A DNA stretch of 64,000 nucleotides. Source: Corynebacterium lemuris (GTDB lineage Bacteria > Actinomycetota > Actinomycetes > Mycobacteriales > Mycobacteriaceae). The stretch covers positions 1-64,000 of the forward strand of contig NZ_JANWTC010000012.1 of assembly GCF_024919295.1 (NCBI RefSeq), written 5' to 3'. The notes below the pieces were generated by a model that did not search any database, was not told where the DNA came from, and was given only the letters and a program-made list of their open reading frames with translations. Below, piece after piece: positions 1 to 9,043 of the stretch; the first letter of the stretch is position 1, and each line of letters opens with the position of its first letter. The translations under genes and the position numbers were made by a program.

Positions 1-141
1 ACCGCCCTACGGCCTGGGCCAACGATTTTCGTAACACTGCCTAGCTGACCTACCTAGAAATCGGGCACGGCCAGGGGCAATCCGGGCAGGACTGTAGCCA
101 CCGGCGGCGTCCCGGCCGCTCCTGGCGAAATCCCACCGGTA

Positions 142-2208
142 CTACTTGGCGGGCGGGGACAGGGAGGGTGTACCGGTTCCTCCGGTGTCGGGGGTGGCCA
201 CCTCCTCGACACCCCGGGTGCTGTCGCCCCTCCCCCGCAGCTGTCGGCTGAGCAGAAAAGCGACGAAGGCCAGCGGGAGGACACCTGTGGCCCAGGCCAG
301 GACGGCGGCGCGTTGGTCGGCGAGCAGGTCCAGCTCCCAGGGCAGGAGTAGTGAGCGGTAGAACGCCTGGCCCAAGATGGTGTCGAGCTGGAGGAGGTAG
401 ACGCCGAAGGGCAGGTGGACCGGCAGGGAAGCGATCAGCCATCCCAGGCGGACCGCGGCTGGGCGGCGGTGCGGAAGAGGATCAGGTCCACACATCCCCC
501 AGAAGTAGAAGCAGCCGGAGACCAGGAGCACGGTGTTCATGATCAGATGTCCTGCGTGCTCGGAGATCAGCAGCTCATAGAGCGGGATGAGCAGGTACAT
601 CACGTAGAAGAAGAATAAGAACTGCATGGTGTTGACCACCGGATGAGTGATCATCGCCACCAACCGGCTGCGGGTGAAGGCACACACCCAGTCATGGATG
701 CCTGGCCGGCCGGCCGGGTCGGAGTCATAGGCGGTCATCAGCAGGGTCAGCGGGGCGCCGAGCACGAGGAAGATGGGGATGACCAGCGACAAGATCATGT
801 GACCGAGCATGTGCATCGAGAAGCTGGCGGGCATGTTCATCCCGATCCCTGAGCTCATCGTCGCCAGCAGGGTCACACATCCGGCCAGCCACCAGGCGGT
901 GGAGGTGGTCGACCAGGTTCTGCCGGCCTGGTGGGTGCGCCACACCGCGTAGAGGTAGCCGGCGGCCAGCAGCAGAGCGAGGGTGCCAAAGAGCAGGTCA
1001 AAGCGCCACATGCCCCACACGTTGAGGGCGGTGGGTTTCTCGGACAGCTCGTAGCCGAGCTCGGTGGCCATCTGTGAGAGGTTCGGGATGCGCGGTGGCG
1101 GCGGCGGGGTGCGCCCCATCGTGATAGCGATACCGGTGACCGCGGCCATGACGAGGATCTCGACGATGGCGACCTGGCGGAACAGGCGGTGATCAGTGGG
1201 ATCGGCCTGCACCTGCGGGATGACCCAGGCCCGGTGGATCCAGCCGAAGACACCGAGGATGATCACGCCGATGGTCTTGGCGACGATGATCAGCCCATAG
1301 CGGGTGGTCAACAGGTCGGTCAGCTCGATACGGATGGCAGCGTTGACCAGCCCGGACACGGCCATGATGATGATCGAGACCAGGGCGATCGTCGAATAGC
1401 GGCGCAGTGCGATATTCAGGTCAGGTCCCAGGCGTCGTCCGTGAGCGAGCAGGGCCATGAGCCCGCCGATCCAGATGACCAGGAAGATCAGGTGCCACAG
1501 GTAGGAGTTGGTGCCGTGGTCGTGGTCACCGCCCGAGGAGGAGTGTCCCGTCAGGCCGAGGGGGATGATCATGAGGATCGCCCCGAGCAGGAGCAGGGGT
1601 TGGGTGATCCACGCCCGGCCCATCAGGCCCGTAAGTCCGGTGACCAGGGCAATAAGGGCCACGATCAGCCACACCTGGGCCATGGCCACCTGTTGGAGGG
1701 CCACCACCAGGGCCTCGGGACCCAGTGTCTGGGCCAGGGGTGTGCCGGAGACATCCGAGAGCACCAGCGGGATCATCAATAACGCAACAAGCCCGAAGCA
1801 GAGGGCCGCGACCGCACCGGTACGCGAGGCCAGGTGCCCGTCCACACTCAACGAGGCCTGGTGCAGGCGGGCGTTATCACCGCCGGGCAACCGGGGGGAG
1901 ATGAGGAAGGCAGAGAACAGGAAGGAACCGGCCGACAGGGCAGCGAGCATCCAACCGACCGCGCGGAAAAACGGCAACCCGAAGGTGGTCGCGATGCCCG
2001 GGTCGGGGATCCCCAGGGCCGCGAGGGATTCGCCGAGGAAGCTGTAGGCGATCGTCCCGCCGATGACACCGGCGACACCGAGGAAGAGCAGGTACAGCGG
2101 CCACGTGGGGCGTACCCGCTCCTGTGGTCGACCCCCGGTGGGGGGAGCCTTCCCCGCCGTTGTATCCGTGACAGGGGGGATGGTGGTGTCGTTTACCGGG
2201 TGGGTCAT
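142..2208 (-). CDS. CopD / CtaG fusion membrane protein (copper import / cytochrome oxidase assembly)
   Basis: Polytopic membrane protein of about 688 aa. The N-terminal half has the CopD arrangement of several hydrophobic helices. The C-terminal half looks like caa3-type CtaG, with a Met/His-rich stretch (GMNMPASFSMHMLGHM) typical of that family. Proteins of this fused type occur in actinobacteria and are thought to move copper across the membrane or deliver it to cytochrome oxidase. I chose the ATG at 2208 (MTHPVND) because the reading frame upstream is Arg/Pro-rich and unlike a protein start. No strong Shine-Dalgarno is visible, so the start is uncertain. It is divergent from copC across about 300 bp, the usual CopC/CopD pairing. 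Family assignment is firm; direction of copper movement is inferred. Confidence 0.85.
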   Translation of the reverse strand: MTHPVNDTTIPPVTDTTAGKAPPTGGRPQERVRPTWPLYLLFLGVAGVIGGTIAYSFLGESLAALGIPDPGIATTFGLPFFRAVGWMLAALSAGSFLFSAFLISPRLPGGDNARLHQASLSVDGHLASRTGAVAALCFGLVALLMIPLVLSDVSGTPLAQTLGPEALVVALQQVAMAQVWLIVALIALVTGLTGLMGRAWITQPLLLLGAILMIIPLGLTGHSSSGGDHDHGTNSYLWHLIFLVIWIGGLMALLAHGRRLGPDLNIALRRYSTIALVSIIIMAVSGLVNAAIRIELTDLLTTRYGLIIVAKTIGVIILGVFGWIHRAWVIPQVQADPTDHRLFRQVAIVEILVMAAVTGIAITMGRTPPPPPRIPNLSQMATELGYELSEKPTALNVWGMWRFDLLFGTLALLLAAGYLYAVWRTHQAGRTWSTTSTAWWLAGCVTLLATMSSGIGMNMPASFSMHMLGHMILSLVIPIFLVLGAPLTLLMTAYDSDPAGRPGIHDWVCAFTRSRLVAMITHPVVNTMQFLFFFYVMYLLIPLYELLISEHAGHLIMNTVLLVSGCFYFWGMCGPDPLPHRRPAAVRLGWLIASLPVHLPFGVYLLQLDTILGQAFYRSLLLPWELDLLADQRAAVLAWATGVLPLAFVAFLLSRQLRGRGDSTRGVEEVATPDTGGTGTPSLSPPAK

Positions 2209-2504
2209 CTGTGTCCATTTCGCCGTCCAAGCCGCCTCCGCTCTCCTGATGCGTTCGGAAGCTGGCGTGGGGTTCACCCTAATGGGGCCGGCGGGTGTTC
2301 GTATAAAGTGCCCGCCCTCCGGCCGATCCGTCCGGTGCACCCCTGCGGGGTGCACCCTGCTGTGGGTAACAACACGTGGTGAACGCGGCGTCGCCGGGAA
2401 CTTTCCCCCCGTCCGTTCCGACCAGTCCCTTAGTGCCTCCCGCAAGCAGGTGCCTTAGTCGCTCACATCCGGTTGAAGAATCAGCCCAGTCCAGGAGGAC
2501 GTTC

Positions 2505-3080
2505 GTGATCATCTCCCCCATGCCCCCTCGTCGTGTCATCGCCGCTGTGGTGGCGGTCGGTGCCCTGAGTGTCGTAGCCACCCCGGCTGCCCTCGCGCAT
2601 GACTCGGTGATCGGTGGCAATCCCGCCGACGGTGAGGTGGTCGAGGAGTTCCCGCGCAGCATCGAACTGGAGTTCTCGGGGCTTCCCCAGGAGGGTTTCA
2701 GCACCGTGGCCATCACCGATCAGGATTCCGGTGACCTCCTGTTCAGTGGTGAGCCGACCATCGAGGATCGACTGGTGACCCTCGACCTGCCGGCGGATAT
2801 CAGTGGTGGGCCAGGCGACTACACCGTGGGTTTCCAGATCCTCTCCTCCGACGGCCACGCCACCCGCAGCTCAACCACCTTCACCGTCGCCGGCGACGCG
2901 GCCGCTGCCACCACGGGTGACGCCGAGCCGGTGGAGGAGACCCCCGCTGCCGAGAACACTGCCGAGGAAGACACCTCCGGATGGAGCGATCTGATAGTCC
3001 CGACCCTCGTGGGACTGGCCGTCTTCGGGGCCATCGCCGGTGCCGGTGTCCTGGTCGTCCGACGTCGTGACGCGCGTTAA
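2505..3080 (+). CDS. copC: CopC-domain copper-binding exported protein
   Basis: About 191 aa: signal peptide, CopC/YobA-like beta domain, acidic linker (EPVEETPAAENTAEED) and one C-terminal transmembrane helix ending RRRDAR. The predicted signal cleavage site ATPAALA-HDSVIGG leaves His as the first mature residue, the N-terminal copper ligand typical of CopC. The start is a GTG at 2505, preceded by AGGAGG at 2493-2498 with 6-nt spacing, which clearly decides it. The protein is probably tethered on the outer face of the membrane, passing copper to or from the divergent CopD-CtaG protein. Confidence 0.9.
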   Translation: MIISPMPPRRVIAAVVAVGALSVVATPAALAHDSVIGGNPADGEVVEEFPRSIELEFSGLPQEGFSTVAITDQDSGDLLFSGEPTIEDRLVTLDLPADISGGPGDYTVGFQILSSDGHATRSSTTFTVAGDAAAATTGDAEPVEETPAAENTAEEDTSGWSDLIVPTLVGLAVFGAIAGAGVLVVRRRDAR

Positions 3081-3221
3081 AGAGTGAAAGAGGCACCCTG
3101 TACGTCCTCCCGTGCAGATGTGCCATGCCACGGGCCCCTCTTCCTGCCTCCGGAGGTATTTCAGGACCACACCCCACTTGATGCTGGCCCGGTACCCGAG
3201 GATGACTCCGCCGGGGGATGC

Positions 3222-3268
3222 TTGCAGATTAGTCATTCACCACTGTATGGTCAGCCTATGCTGACCAT
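3222..3268 (+). promoter_or_regulatory. Leaderless promoter with overlapping operator of the cmtR-type gene
   Basis: A -35-like TTGCAG (3222-3227), an 18-bp spacer and a -10-like TATGGT (3246-3251) place the transcription start at or next to the ATG at 3258, so the mRNA is probably leaderless. A perfect inverted repeat, ATGGTCAGC (3247-3255) - 4 bp - GCTGACCAT (3260-3268), covers the -10 element and the start codon. That is the expected position for an autorepressor site of the ArsR protein encoded here. Confidence 0.7.
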
Positions 3269-3617
3269 TGTTTCCCGTCTCGATGTGATGAACCGCCTGG
3301 GTCGTGCCATGGCCGATCCCACGCGGTCCCGGATTCTGTTGTCCCTGCTCGATGCCCCGAACTATCCGGCGCAACTGGCCCGGGAACTAGGGTTGACGCG
3401 CTCAAACGTCTCCAATCACCTGACGTGCCTGCGGGACTGCGGGATCGTGGTCGCCGAGCCAGAGGGGCGGCGCACCCGCTATGACATTGCTGATGCCCAC
3501 CTGGCTCAGGCCTTGACCGCTCTGCTGGAGACCACCCTGGCCGTGGATGAAAGCGCACCGTGCCTGGACCCGTCCTGCCCGGTTGAGGGTTGCTGCGACG
3601 CTACAGAGGGGCGGTAG
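3258..3617 (+). CDS. cmtR: ArsR/SmtB-family metal sensor, CmtR type (Cd/Pb)
   Basis: 119-aa winged-helix repressor. Cysteines fall at positions 57, 61 and 102 (HLTCLRDCG and SAPCLD), exactly the three ligands known for mycobacterial CmtR, which senses Cd(II)/Pb(II). Additional C-terminal cysteines (C107, C112, C113) extend the thiol-rich tail. The ATG at 3258 lies inside a palindrome and appears leaderless. The gene ends 4 bp before the ATPase gene, as in the M. tuberculosis pairing of cmtR with the CtpG-type pump. It should therefore repress its own operon and release it when Cd, Pb or a similar soft metal binds. Metal specificity is inferred from the ligands. Confidence 0.9.
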   Translation: MLTIVSRLDVMNRLGRAMADPTRSRILLSLLDAPNYPAQLARELGLTRSNVSNHLTCLRDCGIVVAEPEGRRTRYDIADAHLAQALTALLETTLAVDESAPCLDPSCPVEGCCDATEGR

Positions 3618-3621
3618 AACA

Positions 3622-5595
3622 ATGGACGCCTGTTGCGCGCCCGCCACGGCCACCGCGACCCGAGACCATGAGGAGCCCACCCCGTGGTGGCGTGACCGCG
3701 CCATCCTCATCCCGGTGGCTTCCGGACTGACCCTGCTCCTCGGCCTGATCCTCGAGTGGTTTATCCCCGGGGCCGGGTTGGTGGCCACCGCCTTGTTCTG
3801 GGTCTCCCTGCTGCTGGGTGCCTCCCAGTTCGTTCCCGGGGCCCTCACGGGACTGTTTACCCGGGGAAAGCTGGGTATCGGGTTGCTGATGACCATCAGC
3901 GCCACCGGTGCGGTCCTGCTGGGATTCATTGAGGAGGCCGCCGCCCTGGCCTTCCTCTACTCCATCGCCGAGGCGCTGGAGGATAAGGCGATGGACAAGG
4001 CCCGTTCGGGCCTGCGCGCCCTGCTGACCCTCATCCCCTCGACCGCCACGATCGTCGCTGCTCACGGGGGTGCCCGCACCGTACAGGTCGAAGACCTCGT
4101 CCCCGGGGACATTCTGCGCCTGGCCGCCGGGGAACGCCTGGCCACCGACGGGGTGGTCCGCTCAGGTCACAGCAGCCTGGATGTCTCGGCGATCACGGGC
4201 GAATCCATCCCCGTCGAAGTCGGGCCCGGCGATGCGGTGCTGGCCGGATCCATCAACACCTCCGGCGCCCTCGAGGTCAAGGCCACCGCCGCCGGCACGG
4301 ACAACTCCCTGACCACCGTCGTCAAGCTGGTGGAGCAGGCCCAGAACGACAAGGGCCGACGGGCCCGGATCGCTGACCGTCTGGCCCGCCCCCTGGTGCC
4401 CGGGGTCCTCATCCTGGCCATCCTCGTGGCCGTCATCGGTTCCCTGCTCGGTGATCCCGGTGTGTGGATCGAGCGTGCCCTGGTCGTCCTGGTGGCCGCT
4501 TCCCCGTGCGCGTTGGCGATCTCGGTGCCGGTCACGGTGGTCTCGGCGATCGGGGCGGCCAGTAAATTCGGTGTGGTCATCAAATCCGGCGCCGCCTTTG
4601 AACGCCTCGGCGGCATCCGGCATCTGGCCCTGGACAAGACCGGCACCCTGACCCGCAACCGACCCACCGTCACGGAGGTGCTCACCACCGGGGGAGTCAG
4701 CCGGGCCGAGGTCCTCGACTGGGCGGCGGCACTGGAGGCTCACTCCACCCATCCGCTGGCCGCGGCGATCACCGCCGCCGCACCCCACCCTCCGGTGGCC
4801 CAGCAGGTTTCGGAGGCCGCCGGCCAGGGCATTACCGGAGTCATCAACGGAACCCGGATTGCCGTGGGTAGCCCCCGCTGGCTTTCCCCTGGGCCTCTGG
4901 CCACCGAGGTGGAGTCCCTGGAAGAACAGGGCATGACCGTGGTCATCGTCCACCGCGACGACCAACCCGTCGGGATAGTCGGGGTCCGCGATGAATTGCG
5001 CCCCGAAACCCCCGAGGTCATCAGGTCACTGACTGCCGAAGGCTTCGGGATCACCATGCTCACCGGCGATAACACCCGCACCGCCCAGGCCCTGGCTGTC
5101 GAGGCCGGCATCCAGGACGTCCGTGCGCAGCTGCGCCCGGAGGACAAGGCCCGGGCCGTGGCTGACCTGCATGAGCGGGGTCCGGTGGCGATGATCGGCG
5201 ACGGCATCAACGACGCCCCCGCCCTGGCCTCGGCAGACATCGGCATCGCCATGGGTGCCAGGGGCTCGGACGCCGCTATCGAGTCCGCGGACGTGGCGTT
5301 TACCGGCGATGACCTGCGCCTGATCCCCCGTGCCTTGCACCATGCCCGCCGGGGACGGGCCATCATCAACCAGAACATCGTCCTGTCCCTGGCGATCATC
5401 ATCGTTTTGCTCCCGTTGGCGATCACCGGCGTGCTGGGACTGGCGGCGGTGGTTCTGGTCCACGAGGTGGCCGAGGTCATCGTCATCGCCAACGGTCTGC
5501 GGGCCGCCCGCACCCGGCATCCCGACCTCAACCCGGTGGCGACGGCCACGGTTCCCACGGATGAGGATGCGCACGGAAAGACCCGGGTCTACTAG
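3622..5595 (+). CDS. Heavy-metal P1B-type ATPase, CtpG-like
   Basis: About 657 aa. The start ATG at 3622 lies 4 bp after the cmtR-type gene. Landmarks: a Cys pair at the N-terminus (MDACCAP), the A-domain TGES near residue 192, the membrane motif SPC at 294-296, the phosphorylated Asp in DKTGT at 338, and GDGIND near 526-531. The last helices carry HEVAEV. No classical HMA domain is present. The SPC signature and operon with a CmtR-type regulator match CtpG-like exporters of Cd/Pb/Zn/Co-type ions. It should pump the metal out of the cytosol at the expense of ATP. Family firm; substrate inferred. Confidence 0.9.
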   Translation: MDACCAPATATATRDHEEPTPWWRDRAILIPVASGLTLLLGLILEWFIPGAGLVATALFWVSLLLGASQFVPGALTGLFTRGKLGIGLLMTISATGAVLLGFIEEAAALAFLYSIAEALEDKAMDKARSGLRALLTLIPSTATIVAAHGGARTVQVEDLVPGDILRLAAGERLATDGVVRSGHSSLDVSAITGESIPVEVGPGDAVLAGSINTSGALEVKATAAGTDNSLTTVVKLVEQAQNDKGRRARIADRLARPLVPGVLILAILVAVIGSLLGDPGVWIERALVVLVAASPCALAISVPVTVVSAIGAASKFGVVIKSGAAFERLGGIRHLALDKTGTLTRNRPTVTEVLTTGGVSRAEVLDWAAALEAHSTHPLAAAITAAAPHPPVAQQVSEAAGQGITGVINGTRIAVGSPRWLSPGPLATEVESLEEQGMTVVIVHRDDQPVGIVGVRDELRPETPEVIRSLTAEGFGITMLTGDNTRTAQALAVEAGIQDVRAQLRPEDKARAVADLHERGPVAMIGDGINDAPALASADIGIAMGARGSDAAIESADVAFTGDDLRLIPRALHHARRGRAIINQNIVLSLAIIIVLLPLAITGVLGLAAVVLVHEVAEVIVIANGLRAARTRHPDLNPVATATVPTDEDAHGKTRVY

Positions 5596-5659
5596 TGTTT
5601 TCACCCATCAGCACACTGGAAAAGAATGCATTTTCTCACCGGACGGGGAAGTAGAAGTC

Positions 5660-6700
5660 ATGGCCGTGAGCAGCACACATGAGCACAGGTACGAGCGGGC
5701 CCCGCAGAAGAAGGGCTGGAGGACATTCCTCCGTCCCGGCTGGGTGTTCGGTGTCCTCGCCATCATCACCTTCTCCTATTTCTCCTTTACCTTTCTGGCC
5801 CCGTGGCAGCTGAGCAGGGACGGTGCCATCGTCGAGCGCAACGATCAGATCGAGGCCGCCTTCGAGGTCGAGCCTGTCCCCGCCGAGGAGGTCTTCGACG
5901 CCCAGGGCGGCATCGAGTCTGAGGAGGAATGGGCACGGGTCATCCTTGAGGGCCACTATCTGCCCGAGGATGAGGTCTTGATGCGCAACCGTCCGGTCGA
6001 CTCCTCCCCTGCCTTCCACGCCCTGACCCCCTTCCAGCTGAACTCCGGTGAGGTGATCCTGGTCAACCGTGGTTTTCAACCGCCGTTCGAGGGCGGTGTC
6101 CCCCCGATGGACACCCCGCCGACCGGTGAGCAGTCCATTCTCGGCCACGCCCGATTTGCCGAGCAGACACCGATGTCCCCGCCGATCGAGGACCAGGGCT
6201 ACCGCCAGGTCTACGGCATCAATACCGAGCAGATCGCCGAGGTGACCGGCACAGATCTCGCACAGGACTATGTGCAGCTCGCCGAGGGACAGGCCGGGGA
6301 GATCAACGCCATCCCGGTGCCCATGCTCGACCGCGGCTCACACCTGTCCTACGCCTTCCAGTGGATCGCCTTTGGCATCATGGCCCCGCTCGGCCTGGGC
6401 TACTTCATCTGGGCGGAGCTGAAGGAACGCCGCCGCGTGCGCCGCGAGGAGGCCGAGCTTTCCGTCGACGCCGCATCCGCCGAGCAGACCACGGACCGAC
6501 AGGACGGTGACACGGATTCCGGCACGATGGGCACCCTCCGCACCACCCTCCTGGAGAACGACACCCCTGGCCTCGCCCCTACCGGAACCACCACGTCCGC
6601 ATCCTCCGGTGCCCGTTCACGCATGTTGCACGACCGCTACGGTGACAGTCGACCGGATCACTCCCGGAAATTCGCTCGTCGCCAGCGCGAGCGGTTCTAA
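5660..6700 (+). CDS. SURF1-family cytochrome oxidase assembly protein
   Basis: About 346 aa with the SURF1 layout: an N-terminal transmembrane helix (GVLAIITFSYFSFTFLAPW) that runs into the conserved W-Q-L-x-R segment, a large external domain, and a second helix near residue 245 (FQWIAFGIMAPLGLGYFIW). A long polar C-terminal tail, rich in Thr/Ser and then basic residues, faces the cytosol and is longer than in most SURF1 proteins. The family helps insert heme or mature subunit I of heme-copper oxidases. It lies 64 bp after the ATPase gene on the same strand and may be co-transcribed. The ATG at 5660 (MAVSSTHEH) is preferred over an upstream ATG (MECIFS) because homology begins after it. Confidence 0.85.
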   Translation: MAVSSTHEHRYERAPQKKGWRTFLRPGWVFGVLAIITFSYFSFTFLAPWQLSRDGAIVERNDQIEAAFEVEPVPAEEVFDAQGGIESEEEWARVILEGHYLPEDEVLMRNRPVDSSPAFHALTPFQLNSGEVILVNRGFQPPFEGGVPPMDTPPTGEQSILGHARFAEQTPMSPPIEDQGYRQVYGINTEQIAEVTGTDLAQDYVQLAEGQAGEINAIPVPMLDRGSHLSYAFQWIAFGIMAPLGLGYFIWAELKERRRVRREEAELSVDAASAEQTTDRQDGDTDSGTMGTLRTTLLENDTPGLAPTGTTTSASSGARSRMLHDRYGDSRPDHSRKFARRQRERF

Positions 6701-6777
6701 CCGTGGCCTTCCCCGCAGCACCGTTCGACCCGCCTCACACTTGCGTGGGCCGTACCAGACCGGATGCCATCAAGCAT

Positions 6778-6817
6778 TTTCAATAAGCTTTCAATAAGGG
6801 GTTTTCCCGGCTAGGCT
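6778..6817 (+). promoter_or_regulatory. Probable leaderless promoter with 11-bp-period direct repeat
   Basis: Two copies of TTTCAATAAG (6778-6787 and 6789-6798) sit one helical turn apart. The second supplies a -35-like TTTCAA (6789-6794), with TAGGCT (6812-6817) as -10 at 17-bp spacing. The ATG follows 6 nt later, so the transcript is probably leaderless. The repeat may be a regulator site; which regulator is unknown. Confidence 0.4.
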
Positions 6818-6823
6818 ACAGGC

Positions 6824-8911
6824 ATGAGCACGCCCGACCACGGCCATGACCCCGACCAGCCCCATGCCCCGAATGGATCCCCCACAACCCTGACACCGAC
6901 AGCGCCGACCACCCCTACCGACGATCATGCCCACGGTTCCGCACGCTGGGAGTTGGGGTTTTCGATCGCCGCCGGCGTGACTTACGCCGGTGGGATGATT
7001 GCGCAGTTCGCCTTGGGGTTGCCGATGGTCGGATGGCCGTTGGCGTTCTTTCTCGCCACCTACTTCTTCGGCGGGTTCTTCACCATCCGCACCGCGATCT
7101 CCTCCACGCTGCGGGGGAAGTTCGAGGTTGACTTCCTCATGCTTGTCGCCGCGGTCGGCGCTGCCCTCATCGGCCGGTGGGCGGAGGGAGCGGTGCTGCT
7201 GTTCTTGTTCAGCCTCGGCCACGCCCTCGAGGAGTACGCCCTCAGCCGCGCCAGCAAGTCCATTGAGGCCCTCGCCGAACTCGCCCCCCGCCACGCCCTG
7301 GTGCGCCGCGGTGATACCGAACCCGTGGAAGTGCCCGTGGAGGAACTCGTGGTCGGAGACATCGTGGTCATCCGCCCGAATTCCCGCATCCCCTCGGACG
7401 GGTTCGTGATCTCCGGGATGTCCGCCGTTGATCAATCAGCGGTCACGGGCGAGTCGATCCCCGTGGAGAAGGAACCGGTGGCCGACCCACAGCGGACGAT
7501 GCACATGATCGACACCCTCCCCGCTGTCAATCGAGTGTTCGCCGGCACCGTGAACGGGTCCGGCGTGCTCGAGATCGAGGTCACCGCGACCGCCGCCGAC
7601 TCAACGCTGAGCAAAGTCGTCGAGCTCGTTCGCACCGCCGATCAGGCCGCGTCCCCGACCCAGCAGTTCATCGACCGGTTCCAGCGCTGGTACGTGCCCG
7701 CCGTGATCCTCGGGGTCATCGCCACCTTGTTGGTGTCGATGTTCGTGTTCGCGCAGCTGTTCTCCGACGCTTTCTACCTCGCCATGACCGTGCTCGTCGC
7801 CGCGAGTCCATGTGCTCTCGCGATCGCCACCCCAGCCGCGGTCCTGGCGGGTGTGGCTCGCGCTGCCCGTGCCGGCGTGCTCGTCAAGGGCGGTGCCCCG
7901 CTCGAGACACTGGGCCGAGTAAAGGCGATAGCGTTCGACAAGACCGGCACCCTCACGTGGGGCGCGCCCCGAGTGACCTCACTGGCTCCCGCCAACGATA
8001 CGTCCGAAGCGGAACTGATCCCCACACTGGTGGCGGTCGAATCGCTCAGCGATCACCCCCTCGCTGCCGCGATCGTCCGCGACCTTGCCCCCCGCGTCCC
8101 GGAGACCGAGCGGTTGGTGGCCACCGATCTCTCTGCCCTCACTGGACGCGGCATCACTGCGACGATCGACGGAGAACGGGTGGAAGTGGGCAACCTCCGC
8201 ATGTTCGACGAGCAGCAGCTTAAGCTGCCTCCTTCGCTGGCCGAGGCCTACACGAAGGCCCGCGACTCGGGGCAGACGTTGATGGTGGTCCGTCGCGGTG
8301 ACCGCTTCCTTGGGGTCGTCGGAGTGATGGATGCCTCCCGCAACGAATCTGCCCAGGTGCTCAGCATGCTCCGGGACACAGGGGTGGGCCATCTGATCAT
8401 GATCTCCGGCGACAACCAGCGGGTGGCCGACGCGGTCGGCCGGGAAGTCGGCGTCGACACGGCGATCGGAGAGCTGCTCCCCGAGGATAAGGTCACCCAC
8501 ATCACGGGCCTGGCCAAGACATACCATCCGATCGCGATGGTCGGCGACGGTGTCAACGATGCCCCCGCCATGGCCCGCGCTGATGTCGGCATTGCGATGG
8601 GTGCCGCTGGATCGACGGTCGCGCTGGAGACCTGTGACATCGCGTTGATGAGTGACGACCTCGGACGCGTCCCGTTCGCTGTCCGGCTGAGCCGGGCGAC
8701 TGGCCAGATCATCCGGCAGAACCTCATCGCCAGCCTCGCAGTCGTCGTTGTCCTCATCATCGCGACCTTCCTCGGGTTGAATATCGGCGCCGTCGTGCTC
8801 ATCCACGAGGGATCCACTCTCATCGTCGTCGCGAACGCGCTGCGCCTGCTCAACTTCCAGAAGGGCAAGGAACACGCCGGCATCGACCACGAAGATAAGC
8901 CCACGCACTGA
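6824..8911 (+). CDS. Heavy-metal P1B-type ATPase (SPC/HEGST, P1B-4-like)
   Basis: 695 aa. The N-terminus is His/Asp-rich (DHGHDPDQPH) rather than an HMA domain. Motifs: TGES near residue 209, SPC at 328-330, DKTGT with the phosphorylated Asp at 372, GDGVND near 580, and HEGST at 661-665 in the last helix. SPC combined with HEG(S/G)T is the signature of the P1B-4 group (CoaT/CtpD-like, Co/Zn/Cd/Fe). It stands alone on the + strand. Its codon use and helices differ from the first ATPase, so the two are paralogs of different origin rather than a tandem duplication. Exported metal is inferred from the motifs only. Confidence 0.88.
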   Translation: MSTPDHGHDPDQPHAPNGSPTTLTPTAPTTPTDDHAHGSARWELGFSIAAGVTYAGGMIAQFALGLPMVGWPLAFFLATYFFGGFFTIRTAISSTLRGKFEVDFLMLVAAVGAALIGRWAEGAVLLFLFSLGHALEEYALSRASKSIEALAELAPRHALVRRGDTEPVEVPVEELVVGDIVVIRPNSRIPSDGFVISGMSAVDQSAVTGESIPVEKEPVADPQRTMHMIDTLPAVNRVFAGTVNGSGVLEIEVTATAADSTLSKVVELVRTADQAASPTQQFIDRFQRWYVPAVILGVIATLLVSMFVFAQLFSDAFYLAMTVLVAASPCALAIATPAAVLAGVARAARAGVLVKGGAPLETLGRVKAIAFDKTGTLTWGAPRVTSLAPANDTSEAELIPTLVAVESLSDHPLAAAIVRDLAPRVPETERLVATDLSALTGRGITATIDGERVEVGNLRMFDEQQLKLPPSLAEAYTKARDSGQTLMVVRRGDRFLGVVGVMDASRNESAQVLSMLRDTGVGHLIMISGDNQRVADAVGREVGVDTAIGELLPEDKVTHITGLAKTYHPIAMVGDGVNDAPAMARADVGIAMGAAGSTVALETCDIALMSDDLGRVPFAVRLSRATGQIIRQNLIASLAVVVVLIIATFLGLNIGAVVLIHEGSTLIVVANALRLLNFQKGKEHAGIDHEDKPTH

Positions 8912-9037
8912 CGCTTCCCCCTGCCAGTCACCAGTGGGGGCAGTTTCGAGAACAGTCCGAAGCCGCGTTCACCCTCAGGCCAGCGAAACCGTCTCTGACC
9001 TACTATCGACTCCGCGTGACAGTGTCATACCTCGGCG

Positions 9038-9043
9038 CCTAGC
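9038..9043. repeat. Target-site duplication of the IS481-type element (left copy)
   Basis: CCTAGC, repeated at 10136-10141 on the other side of the element. It contains the CTAG core expected for IS481 targets. The transposase stop codon lies in this copy. Confidence 0.85.

Noticed and set aside
1-141. Possible gene fragment left of the CopD-CtaG gene
   Set aside because: No start, ribosome site or recognisable protein in any frame.
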